DNA from: Candidatus Coproplasma stercoravium
GTDB lineage: Bacteria > Bacillota > Clostridia > Christensenellales > Borkfalkiaceae
Direction of reading: 5' to 3'
Length of the DNA stretch: 64,000 bases
Assembly (NCBI GenBank): GCA_018713165.1
Contig: DVFR01000020.1
Span: forward strand, 24,012 to 88,011
Within the stretch, counting starts at the first letter, position 1. The number at the start of each line of letters is the position of its first letter. The notes beneath the pieces were generated by a model, which saw only the letters and a list, made by a program, of their open reading frames with translations, was not told where the DNA came from and ran no database searches. A program made the translations under genes and the position numbers. Shown here in pieces: positions 7,760-16,000 of the stretch.

Positions 7760-8617
7760 CTATTCCCTGTGTTCGGCGAGGTAGTCAACCGCGGCGTGCG
7801 CGGCGACGTTGCCTTCGCCGACCGACTTTGCGTACTGGTACGGTCTGCCCGTGCAGTCGCCTGCGGCAAACACTCCCGCGAGATTTGTTCGGCACTGCCT
7901 GTCGACGACGATATGCCCGCCGTCGGTATTCAGCCCGCGCAGCAGTATCGAGGGGGAAACGGAAGAACGCAGAATAAACACGCCGTCGACCTCCCTCTCA
8001 CCGTCGGCAAAGATAAGCTTTTGCACCTTCATTCCGCCGGCTATTTCCTTCGGCATTTTCATTACGACTTCGATATTTTCGCTGGAAACCCCGCACCCCT
8101 TATACATAGGCATAAGGTAAACTTTGCCCGCGAGAGAGGCGAGGTATTCGGCCTCGTGCTCGAACGCCTTATCGAACAGAATTACGCCTATCGTCTTGCC
8201 CTTATACAAAAAGCCGTCGCAGGTGGCGCAGTAGCTTACGCCGCGTCCCAAAAACTGTTCCTCGCCCCCGATGGGTTTTGCTGTCGTCACGCCCGTACAT
8301 AAAATTATGGTCTTGCTCTCAAAGGTATCGGTTCCCGCAGTCACGGCATATCTGCCGCCCAAATCGTAGATTGCGGTTACTATCTCATGCCGCGGCTCTA
8401 TGCCCATGCTCTTTGCGTGAGAGACGAGCGCGGACGAAAGCTCCACCCCCGAGATATCGGGGAGCCCGGGGTAGTTGCGTATCAGCTCCGCCGCCTCCAC
8501 CTTTTTCGACGACGCGCCGCTGCCGAACCATAAAAAGTTTTTATCCAGAATTTTAAGGTTGAGCGCCGCGGAAACGCCCGCGGGGCCCGTTCCGATTATT
8601 ATCGAATCGTAAAGCAT
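7760..8617 (-). CDS. Thioredoxin-reductase-like FAD/NAD(P) oxidoreductase, 285 aa
   Basis: This is a class II pyridine-nucleotide disulfide oxidoreductase. The FAD site GTGPAGVSAAL is at residues 8-18, the redox-active CATC lies in SYCATCDGF, and the second FAD motif is AGDCTGRPYQ near the C-terminus. The protein is slightly shorter than typical TrxB (about 310 aa), and the usual NADPH-site GGGDSA glycine motif is replaced by GVILFDKAFEHEA. The cofactor may therefore be bound differently, as in ferredoxin- or flavodoxin-linked thioredoxin-reductase-like flavoproteins of Clostridia. No thioredoxin gene is adjacent. The start has an AGGAA site. Confidence 0.85.
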   Translation of the reverse strand: MLYDSIIIGTGPAGVSAALNLKILDKNFLWFGSGASSKKVEAAELIRNYPGLPDISGVELSSALVSHAKSMGIEPRHEIVTAIYDLGGRYAVTAGTDTFESKTIILCTGVTTAKPIGGEEQFLGRGVSYCATCDGFLYKGKTIGVILFDKAFEHEAEYLASLAGKVYLMPMYKGCGVSSENIEVVMKMPKEIAGGMKVQKLIFADGEREVDGVFILRSSVSPSILLRGLNTDGGHIVVDRQCRTNLAGVFAAGDCTGRPYQYAKSVGEGNVAAHAAVDYLAEHRE

Positions 8618-8680
8618 AATTACAAAATTCCTGAGTTTATTATACAGTTTTATTTTAAACCATAATCAGCTTAAATAAAC

Positions 8681-8708
8681 GCCGCGAAAGGCACAAGCCT
8701 TTCGCGGC
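8681..8708 (-). terminator. Intrinsic terminator after the hydrogenase gene
   Basis: A 12-bp perfect stem with an ACAA loop followed on the minus strand by GTTTATTTAAG. Confidence 0.6.
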
Positions 8709-8964
8709 AGTTAGATTTGTACACCTTATATATGCCCATAATAACTTGATAGTTGCGAGCAGTAAATCCCTCCGTCACGCTAAGGCGTGCCACCTCCCTT
8801 TAAAAAAGAGGATTTTTGCCGCATTAAAGAACACATTATGACCTCGGAGAAGCGAGCAGTATGCGGAGCTGGCGGAACGTTGCGAAGGAGCTTACTTAGA
8901 GGTAAGCAAACCCGTAACAGCGACAATGTAATGCGACGCTTATACGAGGGCAAGCGGCTCACAA
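8709..8964. repeat. Repeat-filled gap between hydrogenase and flavoprotein genes
   Basis: No gene is seen. Bases 8750-8812 are a copy of the CCTCCCTT/GTCACGC family (TTGCGAGCAG...CACCTCCCTTT). Bases about 8830-8955 form a second degenerate repeat that shares its order of short motifs and its closing ATGCGACGC box with bases about 59000-59120. Confidence 0.55.
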
Positions 8965-10497
8965 TTATTCAGGCTGTTCGGGAGGGGACATGCGCGTAAG
9001 CCTTGCACCCTCCTCCTCGAGCGACTTGTCGGGCACGGCCCTGTCGCTCGCCTTTACCATCTGTTCGACGGTGACCTTTGCGCGCTCTACGGGAATTATG
9101 GTACCCACGCCCGCTACGCAGCCGCCGGGACAACCCATACCCTCTATCATATAGCCGTTCAGCTTGCCGGCCTTTGCCAGGGTAAGCATCTTTTTGCATT
9201 CGGCGAGTCCCTCTGCATGCTGAATTTTAACCTCGGTGCCGGGGTAATATTCGTTTATGCACTTTTCAATCGCGTTTGCAACGCCGCCGGCAACGGCATA
9301 GCCGCGCCCTGCGCCCGTCGCGGTAAACTCGATAGGGCTCTCTTCAAGCTCCTCGGGAATTATTTCGAGTGCGTCGAACATGCCCGCAAGCTCCTCGAAC
9401 GTTATAACGAAGTCGACATAGCTGCGGATATACGTGCGCGAAGCTTCGAGCTTTTTGGCGGCGCACGGGCCTATGAATACTACGCGGGCCTCGGGGTCCT
9501 TCTCCTTGATGTGGCGCGCGGTCGCAACCATGGGCGTGAGCTCCTGCGAAATTTCGGGAGCGAGGTCGGGGAACTGCCTGCGCGTAAGCTCTACCCACGC
9601 GGGGCAGCAGCTCGTGAAAAGGAAAGGCTGTTCGCCCGTGGCGATAGACTTTACGTAGTGGTGCGCCTCGGTAATGCAGCCCATGTCTGCGCCGTAGGCG
9701 ACTTCGTAAATATCCTTAAAGCCCACCTTTAAAAGGGCGGTTTTGGTCTTTCCCGGGGTTACCTTGGGGCCGAACTGTCCTATTATTGCGGGCGCGACCG
9801 CCGCAACAACCTTGTCGCCCTTCTTTATAGCCTGAATGAGCTGGAATATCTGCGATTTATCTGCGATTGCGCCGAAGGGGCAGGCAGCCATGCACTGTCC
9901 GCACGCAACGCACTTGTCGTTGTCAATCTTGGCCCTGCCGAACTCGTCGGAGGAGATGCACTTTATACCGCACGCCTGCGCGCAGGGGCGGATATGGTGC
10001 GCGATGGCGTCGTAAGGGCACGCCGCCTTGCACCTGCCGCACTTTATGCACTTCGACTGGTCGATGAAGGCGTGTCCGTTCACGATTGAAACGGCGCCCT
10101 TCGGGCATGCCTTTATGCACGCGTGCGAAACGCAGTTGCGGCACTGGTCGCTCACCACATACTCGTTGTCGGGGCACTTGTCGCACGCCGAGGGAATAAC
10201 CTGCATGAGGGGCGGCTCGTAATACTTATCGGCAATGTTGCTCGCGTCGAGCCCTTCGGTGATGTGAACGGGCTTGTTTGCGGGACGGAGCGAAAGGCCC
10301 ATCGCAAGGCGCACGCGCTCCGCGGCAATCTGACGCTCGCGGTAAATATTCTCTCTGTACTTGGGTTCTTCGTCGGGCGTGATTATGTAAGGAATCGCCT
10401 CGATATCGCTTGCAATCGAATCGGATTTGTAGGCAACCTTTGCCACTTCGGCAAAAATTTTGCGCCTTAAATCGGTTACTACGCTCTGACTTTTCAT
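8965..10497 (-). CDS. Monomeric [FeFe]-hydrogenase with N-terminal 4Fe-4S domains, 510 aa
   Basis: This cytoplasmic enzyme is predicted to couple H2 to ferredoxin-level electrons. The N-terminal half holds about four Cys-rich cluster motifs (for example C105-x2-C108, C150-x2-C153-x2-C156-x3-C160, C196-x2-C199-x2-C202-x3-C206). The H-cluster domain has all three signatures: L1 TSCCPAW (C297 proton-transfer and C298 ligand), L2 GPCAAKKLE (C345) and L3 GCPGGC (C456, C460). The L2/L3 variants and N-terminal architecture suggest the group B type of unknown physiological role; that subgrouping is inference. The ATG at 10495-10497 has an AGGTGG site and is preferred to the in-frame GTG three codons earlier. 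The maturases HydEFG are not in the window. Confidence 0.9.
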   Translation of the reverse strand: MKSQSVVTDLRRKIFAEVAKVAYKSDSIASDIEAIPYIITPDEEPKYRENIYRERQIAAERVRLAMGLSLRPANKPVHITEGLDASNIADKYYEPPLMQVIPSACDKCPDNEYVVSDQCRNCVSHACIKACPKGAVSIVNGHAFIDQSKCIKCGRCKAACPYDAIAHHIRPCAQACGIKCISSDEFGRAKIDNDKCVACGQCMAACPFGAIADKSQIFQLIQAIKKGDKVVAAVAPAIIGQFGPKVTPGKTKTALLKVGFKDIYEVAYGADMGCITEAHHYVKSIATGEQPFLFTSCCPAWVELTRRQFPDLAPEISQELTPMVATARHIKEKDPEARVVFIGPCAAKKLEASRTYIRSYVDFVITFEELAGMFDALEIIPEELEESPIEFTATGAGRGYAVAGGVANAIEKCINEYYPGTEVKIQHAEGLAECKKMLTLAKAGKLNGYMIEGMGCPGGCVAGVGTIIPVERAKVTVEQMVKASDRAVPDKSLEEEGARLTRMSPPEQPE

Positions 10498-10529
10498 AAA
10501 TACCACCTTTTGTTTAGTTTTGCGAAAAA

Positions 10530-10558
10530 ATTATAACACAAACATTAATTGTTTGCAA
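10530..10558 (-). promoter_or_regulatory. Promoter of the hydrogenase gene
   Basis: Minus-strand TTGCAA (10553-10558), 17-bp spacer, TATAAT (10530-10535), with TGTTATAAT giving a partly extended -10. Confidence 0.75.
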
Positions 10559-10614
10559 TATCATTTAAGTATTTTTTTGCCGCGCGCCATGCATTTTTTT
10601 AATGCCCGCAATTC

Positions 10615-11250
10615 ATACTGTAAGGGAATAAAATGAACCTGATTTAAAACGGGAATATCGCGGCAATAGCCGCGTTAAATCCCTTGAACGTGCCACCGGG
10701 CACGCCCTGCGGGCTTTGCCTTGCTCTTGCGCGCAATCTTTCTCGCAAGGCGTAAGGGAAAACGCCTTGCACGGTCAACGCAAACACAGACATTTATGTT
10801 TGCTTATCTCGCGGAATACGTAAAGCGGGTAGCCGCTTTACTATGAAACATTCCGCTCGTCGCTTTAAATTGCTTTGCACCTTTAAACAGCGCATTTTGC
10901 GTTGAATTGGCGTGACTGACGAAGCGGCAATACTTTTCAGGGTTCCCAAAAAAAGATTTGCATAGCAAAGATTTTTTGGGAAGAGGAGCTGCCCGTGTTT
11001 AAATTGTAATGGTGCGCGTACGCAGCATTACAAAAAATTCACGGAGCAGTGACGAATTGCAATGAGGATGAACGCCAAGGCAGCGAAAGTCGGAGCCTTG
11101 AATCCTCAAAACAGCGGACACCCGCTGTTTTGCAAGGCGAGATGAGTGAGCGCATATGAAAGCGCGAACGGTGACCGAGCAAGGCGGTTTATTCGCCGCT
11201 CGCCTTGCGAGAGCGTTTAAAGGCTGGTTCGTATTACTCCCTTACAGTAT
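10615..11250. mobile_element. 636-bp non-coding element with 17-bp terminal inverted repeats
   Basis: The left end reads ATACTGTAAGGGAATAA (10615-10631). The right end (11234-11250) is its inverse with one mismatch. Inside there is no convincing reading frame, but there are many hairpins: GCGGCAATAGCCGC, CGTGCC-ACCG-GGCACG, TAAAGCGGGTAGCCGCTTTA, a long one around 10940-10980 ending TTTTTTGGGAA, TAATG...CATTA, and AACAGCGG-ACAC-CCGCTGTT at 11107-11130. This looks like a MITE-type non-autonomous element; a large structured RNA is an alternative. No clear target-site duplication is seen. Another solo terminus lies at 11827. Confidence 0.65.
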
Positions 11251-11267
11251 AAAATCGCACATGCCGT

Positions 11268-11741
11268 TCAGGTGTTGGCGCACGCCGAAATATCGGCGCG
11301 CAAAACCTTCTCATAGTCGCCCAGCTCGCGCCTGTCGACGACGAACGCGCCCAGTTTGCGGACATGCAGAAGCAGGTAATTTTTGCTCGTTTTTACCTTT
11401 TTAATCTGCGAATATTCCAAATCCAACGCGCCCGCAAAAGTGCCGCGGCGGGTAGCCTTTACAGAGAACGTCGTCTTGCCGAAGTCGTAAACGTTGAACG
11501 AATTGCTCCCGTCCGCCTGCGACAAAAGGCGCAGATACAAAATATATACGACAACCGCAAAGCATATCGGCGCGCAGGAAATTATTATCAGTTCAACATC
11601 GAAGGCGCGGTCAATCGCATATACTATGCCCCAAAGCGCCAAAAGCGCCACACCTATGCACAGCGCGACTATTGCGCAACTGAGCACCGAACGCGAAATA
11701 ACTTTTTGCGCCTCTCTGTCTATCCGTGTCACACAGGTCAT
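11268..11741 (-). CDS. YcxB-like two-helix membrane protein, 157 aa
   Basis: This is a membrane protein of unknown role. Residues about 18-42 and 48-70 are hydrophobic helices. The cytoplasmic C-terminal half (about residues 80-150) has the alternating beta pattern of the YcxB-like domain (IKKVKTSKNYLLLHVRKLGAFVVDRREL), where a short acidic tail follows. GGGAGAGG precedes the ATG. It has its own sigma-A promoter at 11794-11822 and lies between the TIR-bounded element and a solo terminus of the same type, so it may have been caught between two insertions. Confidence 0.7.
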   Translation of the reverse strand: MTCVTRIDREAQKVISRSVLSCAIVALCIGVALLALWGIVYAIDRAFDVELIIISCAPICFAVVVYILYLRLLSQADGSNSFNVYDFGKTTFSVKATRRGTFAGALDLEYSQIKKVKTSKNYLLLHVRKLGAFVVDRRELGDYEKVLRADISACANT

Positions 11742-11793
11742 ATGCCTCTCCCGAAGCGCCGCAGAATACGCGGCGCAAATTTAAGCTGAATTT

Positions 11794-11822
11794 ATTATAC
11801 AACTATTTTAAGCCGAAATCAA
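11794..11822 (-). promoter_or_regulatory. Promoter of the YcxB-like gene
   Basis: Minus-strand TTGATT (11817-11822), 17-bp spacer, TATAAT (11794-11799). Confidence 0.7.
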
Positions 11823-11826
11823 TGAC

Positions 11827-11842
11827 ATACTGTAAGGAATTA
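11827..11842. repeat. Solo terminus matching the 10.6-kb element
   Basis: ATACTGTAAGGAATTA repeats the outer part of the left terminal inverted repeat at 10615. No partner right end is found downstream, so this is a remnant or a solo end. The rest of the gap up to 12112 holds a CATATATG palindrome (11885-11898), a GC-rich hairpin (about 11986-12006) and the promoter for the next gene. Confidence 0.5.
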
Positions 11843-12015
11843 ATAACAAACAGGTACAAATATTTATTTTAACGGCAAAACGCCCGCATATATGCCTTAA
11901 TCAATGCCCGAATTTTATTTGAATACGCCGAAAAATAAAATTTATTTTTTGCGGCGGCAGGCGCGCAATTCCTTCACCGCGGGAGACATTCCCGCACTCT
12001 GCGGGGCAAATTTTA

Positions 12016-12043
12016 TTGACGGCGCGGCGGAATTAGCTATAAT
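12016..12043 (+). promoter_or_regulatory. Promoter of the XRE-membrane gene
   Basis: TTGACG (12016-12021), 16-bp spacer, TATAAT (12038-12043), about 70 nt before the ATG. Confidence 0.65.
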
Positions 12044-12112
12044 TAAAGTTGCAGACGGACGAAAAGTGCCGTATGCGGCGCGTCTTACTTATAAAATTCG
12101 AGGAAAGTATTT

Positions 12113-13153
12113 ATGGAAAAAAAGACGATAGGTAAATTTATTTCCGCCCTGAGAAGGGCAAAAGGGCTTACCCAGCGCGAACTCGGCGATATGCTGTACG
12201 TTTCCGACAAAACAATAAGCCGCTGGGAGAACGACGAATGCACGCCCGATTTGAATTTGCTCCCCGCCATTGCCGACATTTTCGGCGTGACCTGCGACGA
12301 ACTGCTGCGCGGAGAGAAAACTTTTACCGCACAGAGCGGTGCAGAACAGCCCGCGGGCGACACCGCAACTTCCGTGCGCGGCAAAAAACAGCTTGAAGCA
12401 ATCTTGAGGAGAAAGTACTCCCTCTTCCGCAATCTCTCGTTTATCCCCTTCGGTCTGGCGCTTCTCGGACTGGTAGTGGCAATAATATGCGCATTTGCAG
12501 GGGCAGACGACGAAATCACGTGGCTTGGTTTTGTTCTGGCGGCATTTTTAACAGCAGTAGGCATTATATGTGAAGTATGTTTTGCCTTAAACGGCGCAAT
12601 GCGCGCCGAAGACGACTGGACGGTTTATACAGACGAAATAGCTGCGCACAATGCAAAGTTGATGCGGCTTGCAATGGCGGCAATTTATGCCAACCTGTTT
12701 ATTTTCGGACTGAGTTTTCCCCTGGCCGTATACGATAATTTTTCGGCCGGAATGTTTATACTCCCCGGTTTCGGGCTCGGCTGCGTGCTCGTGCTTGCGG
12801 CATACGGAATATATTTTAAATGCATACGCACGAGAATGATAAATGCGGGCATGCTGAACTTTACCGGAGAGCATAATAAATTTATTGCCCGGAACAACAG
12901 GCGGCTTTTGAGCATTTCTCTGGTATTCGGCATAATTTATATTTTGCTTATCATTCTGCTCATCGTATTCACGTCAATCAACAATTATAATCCCGAATTT
13001 TTTTATACTGAGCTCGACCACGGCGGCGTATATTACGGCATGGCGCTGATAGCCGATATTACGTTGTCGGCATTTATCGTTCCCGTTGCAGGAACAATCA
13101 TTTATTTTGCAATTTATTTTGCAAAACTCAGGAAACAAAAACTAAACAAATAA
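12113..13153 (+). CDS. XRE-family regulator fused to a multi-pass membrane domain, 346 aa
   Basis: Residues 1-65 form an XRE helix-turn-helix (LTQRELGDMLYVSDKTISRWEND), and the following CTPDLNLLPAIADIFGVTCDELL is the classic end of that domain. Residues about 70-340 contain around six hydrophobic helices (near 105-125, 138-160, 185-208, 212-235, 265-290, 310-335). Such one-protein membrane-anchored regulators are common in gut Clostridia and may sense envelope state, though the signal is unknown. GAGGAAAG precedes the ATG. A palindromic terminator follows. Confidence 0.8.
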   Translation: MEKKTIGKFISALRRAKGLTQRELGDMLYVSDKTISRWENDECTPDLNLLPAIADIFGVTCDELLRGEKTFTAQSGAEQPAGDTATSVRGKKQLEAILRRKYSLFRNLSFIPFGLALLGLVVAIICAFAGADDEITWLGFVLAAFLTAVGIICEVCFALNGAMRAEDDWTVYTDEIAAHNAKLMRLAMAAIYANLFIFGLSFPLAVYDNFSAGMFILPGFGLGCVLVLAAYGIYFKCIRTRMINAGMLNFTGEHNKFIARNNRRLLSISLVFGIIYILLIILLIVFTSINNYNPEFFYTELDHGGVYYGMALIADITLSAFIVPVAGTIIYFAIYFAKLRKQKLNK

Positions 13154-13179
13154 TTTAATTTTAATTTAATTTTTTAAGG

Positions 13180-13199
13180 CGGCGGAAATATTTCCGCCG
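13180..13199 (+). terminator. Intrinsic terminator after the XRE-membrane gene
   Basis: A 20-bp perfect palindrome followed by TATTTTTATA. Confidence 0.75.
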
Positions 13200-13412
13200 T
13201 ATTTTTATATGGCGAGATTTCTCCGCTTCACTCACTCCGTTCGTTACGGTCGAAATGACAGGTCAGAGAGAACATTTATGCCGCAGTATGTAGCGCGGCG
13301 GCCCGCGCGTTAAGCATACTGCGGCATTTTAGATAATTTTTACCTTATTATAAGCTTTAAATTAAAACACTTTCACCGAAAAAAATTTTTCGGCGAAATT
13401 TGAATTAATAAT
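13200..13412. repeat. Intergenic repeats between converging genes
   Basis: Bases 13208-13262 (GAGATTTCTCCGCTTC...GAAATGACAGG) match the TCATTCTGAGCGG-type repeat also seen at 208-240. Bases 13278-13327 form a strong hairpin with a 13-bp outer stem (ATGCCGCAGTATG) and a GC-rich inner stem. No gene is seen. Confidence 0.55.
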
Positions 13413-13588
13413 GTTTGCAAGCAAGGTTTCCTTGCGCCGCAAGACACAATTTGCTGCGGCAGCAGGCTCGCCGAAAGTGAATTGCCGCGATTATATAATC
13501 GTGGGCCCTTAAAAATCGCGGCAAGAGAAACTTAGTTTCTCCGCCTCACGAAAAATGCCGCGCTCGGCCAGCGCGGCATTTTTGTGAA
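13413..13588 (-). repeat. Structured repeat SR, copy 1 (minus orientation)
   Basis: Read on the minus strand it shows, in order: hairpin A (TTCAC...CGTGA with a GC-rich upper stem), hairpin B (GAGAAACTAAGTTTCTC), hairpin C (TTGCCGCGAT paired with ATCGCGGCAA), the box ATTCACTTTCGGCGAGC, hairpin D (CTGCTGCCGCAG), AAATTG, and hairpin E. The A hairpin at 13551-13583 also serves as a plausible terminator for the aminopeptidase gene. Other copies lie at 52.4, 52.8, 56.6 and 58.7 kb. Confidence 0.7.
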
Positions 13589-13590
13589 TA

Positions 13591-14991
13591 CTATTTCATG
13601 AAAGCTATAAACGCCCTGTAATTGCTGTATAAATCCGCCTTGGAGATGAGCTCCCAGGGAGCGTGCATGGAAATTACGGGCACGCCCAAATCAACCGTGT
13701 CGATATTGAGGTTGGCAAGGTACTTTGCAACCGTACCGCCGCCGCCCGCGTCGACCTTGCCGAGCTCTGCCGTCTGCCATACCACGCCGTCACTCTCGAA
13801 CATGGCGCGCACCTCGCCTACAAATTCGGCGTTGGCGTCGTTGGAACCGCTCTTGCCGCGCGCGCCCGTGAATTTGTTCATGCAGGTGCCGCAGGCGAGC
13901 ATTGCCGAGTTCATGCGCTCGTAAACGCTGGCGAAGTTGGGGTCGTAAGCCGCGGTTACGTCGGAGGAGAGGCACTTGGAAACATAGCGCGTTTTACGGA
14001 AAGATGCGCCCATTGCCTCGCATATATCCTCCAACAAATCGGAATAAATCCTGCTCTGCATACCCGTGTTGCCCTCGCTGCCTATCTCCTCCTTGTCGAC
14101 GAGCATGGCAACGACGGTGTGTTCGCTTTCGTTATTCAAAACGGCGGTGAGCGCGGGATATGCGCACACCCTGTCGTCGTGGCCGTATGCGCCGATGAGA
14201 GCACGGTCGAAACCTATATCGCGCGCGGGATATGCGGGAACGGCCGAGAGCTCTGCCGAAATGAAGTCCTCCTCGCACATGCCGTACTTTTCGTTTAAAA
14301 TGTTGAGCACGGTGAGTTTAATCTTCTTTTCCACCTTTTCGTCGTCGTAGGGCATGCTGCCGACGACTACGTTGAGCTGTTCGCCCTCTATAATCTTCGC
14401 GCCGCCCTTCGCCATCTGCTCCGCGCCGAGGTGGGGAAGAAGGTCGTCGATGTAGAACACGGGGTCGGCGGGGTCTTCGCCCACCTTTATTTCAACCTTT
14501 TTTCCGTTCTTTAAAACTACAACGCCGTGAAGCGCGAGGGGAATGGTCGTCCACTGATACTTTTTGATTCCGCCGTAGTAGTGCGTCTTTAAAAAGCAGA
14601 GCCCCGCCTCCTCATAGAGCGGATTCTGCTTTATGTCCACTCTCGGCGCGTCGATGTGCGAAGCTATGAGGCGGAAGCCGTCCTCTTCGAGGTTTTTCGT
14701 GCCGACGCGGAACACGACCACGCTCTTGCCGCGGTTTACGAAATACTTTTTGTCGCCCGCGCCGAGCTTATCGCCGAACTTATACTCGGTAAAGCCCGCG
14801 TCCTTCGCCATTTTAACGGCAACTTCGCAAGCCTCGCGCTCGGTTTTTGCATTGTCGAGGAAGGTTTTATAGCCCTCGGCGTAGTCGAAAATCGCCTTGC
14901 GCTCCTCCTTGGAAGCAACCGTGAAATAATTCTTCTTTTCGTAGGCAAGCTCGTCGTAGCGCTCCTGCCCCTTGCTCTTTTTTTCAGACAT
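13591..14991 (-). CDS. M18-family aminopeptidase, 466 aa
   Basis: This is a cytoplasmic dodecameric-type metallo-aminopeptidase that removes N-terminal residues, typically acidic or hydrophobic ones. The metal and catalytic segments are visible in order: SHIDAPR (first His and catalytic Asp), GAYGHDDRVCAYPAL (bridging Asp), VDKEEIGSEG (Glu ligands) and VISMHAPWE near the C-terminus (last His). The length fits the family. AAGGAG precedes the ATG. The gene is monocistronic, with a structured repeat hairpin as its terminator and a strong hairpin at 15122 separating it from the ABC operon. Confidence 0.93.
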   Translation of the reverse strand: MSEKKSKGQERYDELAYEKKNYFTVASKEERKAIFDYAEGYKTFLDNAKTEREACEVAVKMAKDAGFTEYKFGDKLGAGDKKYFVNRGKSVVVFRVGTKNLEEDGFRLIASHIDAPRVDIKQNPLYEEAGLCFLKTHYYGGIKKYQWTTIPLALHGVVVLKNGKKVEIKVGEDPADPVFYIDDLLPHLGAEQMAKGGAKIIEGEQLNVVVGSMPYDDEKVEKKIKLTVLNILNEKYGMCEEDFISAELSAVPAYPARDIGFDRALIGAYGHDDRVCAYPALTAVLNNESEHTVVAMLVDKEEIGSEGNTGMQSRIYSDLLEDICEAMGASFRKTRYVSKCLSSDVTAAYDPNFASVYERMNSAMLACGTCMNKFTGARGKSGSNDANAEFVGEVRAMFESDGVVWQTAELGKVDAGGGGTVAKYLANLNIDTVDLGVPVISMHAPWELISKADLYSNYRAFIAFMK

Positions 14992-15121
14992 AAAAAGCTC
15001 CTTTATATAATTAATTCGAGGATATTATAGCACCTGCCAAAACTAAATGCAATATTTTAAACGGGAATTGCATTGCCGCCGCTATAATAAATTTTAATAC
15101 CGCGTATCAGCGCGGCGACAT

Positions 15122-15150
15122 AAAAAAACGGGGCGGCGCCCCGTTTTTTT
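15122..15150. terminator. Strong bidirectional terminator
   Basis: A 13-bp perfect stem, AAAAAAACGGGGC with its inverse, around a GGC loop; it has seven T residues on each strand's 3' side. It ends the ABC transporter operon. Confidence 0.85.
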
Positions 15151-15190
15151 ATTATACCGCTTTGATATATCTCTTCGGTATGGCATATTT

Positions 15191-16000
15191 TCAGTTTAAA
15201 ACCATACGGTCGTTAATTTCGCCGCCCGACTCGCGGAAGCGCTGCAACAGGTCCTCCACTTTGAGCGACTTTTTCTCGTCGCCGCTCACGTCGTATATCA
15301 CCCTGCCCTCCTGCATCATTATCAGCCTGTTGCCGCAGCGTATCGCGTCGAGCATGTTGTGCGTTATCATGATGGTCGTGAGGTTGTTTTCCGCCGCAAT
15401 CTCTTCGGTAAAGGCGAGCACCTTTGCCGCCGTTTTGGGGTCGAGCGCAGCCGTATGCTCGTCTAAAAGGAGCAGTTCGGGTTTGTTGAGCGTAGCCATG
15501 AGGAGCGTGAGCGACTGCCTCTGTCCGCCCGAGAGCAGCCCGACTTTTGCCGTCATTCTGTCCTCCAGCCCCAGCCCGAGGCGGGCGAGCTGTTCGCGGT
15601 AAAGTTCCTTTTCGCTTTTGCGTATGCCCGGCATGAGCGAGCGCCGCTTGCCGCGGCGGTATGCAAGGGCGAGATTTTCCTGTATCTCCATGTTGGGCGA
15701 AGTGCCCGTCATCGGGTCCTGAAACACCCTGCCGAGATACTTTGCCCTCTTGTATTCCGAAAGGCGCGTGACGTCGCGCCCGCCGAGGATTATTTTGCCC
15801 TCGTCTACGCGGAAAGTGCCGCATATGGCGTTTAAAAGCGTGCTCTTGCCTGCGCCGTTGCCGCCTATAACGGTGATGAAATCGCCGTCATTTACCGTTA
15901 AAGAGAGGTTTTTGAGCGCAACCTTTTCGTTGACGGAGCCGCGGTTGAAGGTTTTGCATATATCCGTAAGCTGAAGTATGGGCTTATTCTGTTCAGACAT
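15191..16000 (-). CDS. ABC transporter ATPase (TrpZ-like), 269 aa
   Basis: This is the ATP-hydrolysing subunit of the importer encoded with the next two genes. Walker A is GGNGAGKST (about residues 42-50), the Q-loop is VFQDPMTGTSP, the signature is LLSGGQRQSL, Walker B is LLLLDEHTAALDP and the H-loop is THNML. The DEHTAALDP box is typical of ATPases that serve branched-chain/TrpXYZ-type permeases. The ATG at 15998-16000 has AAGGAGGGG upstream and overlaps the permease stop by 8 bp; the longer open frame upstream is not used. Confidence 0.92.
   Translation of the reverse strand: MSEQNKPILQLTDICKTFNRGSVNEKVALKNLSLTVNDGDFITVIGGNGAGKSTLLNAICGTFRVDEGKIILGGRDVTRLSEYKRAKYLGRVFQDPMTGTSPNMEIQENLALAYRRGKRRSLMPGIRKSEKELYREQLARLGLGLEDRMTAKVGLLSGGQRQSLTLLMATLNKPELLLLDEHTAALDPKTAAKVLAFTEEIAAENNLTTIMITHNMLDAIRCGNRLIMMQEGRVIYDVSGDEKKSLKVEDLLQRFRESGGEINDRMVLN

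Noticed and set aside
11904..12131. A 75-codon frame upstream of and overlapping the XRE-membrane gene
   Set aside because: It has no ribosome site, crosses the promoter of the next gene and has no protein-like pattern.
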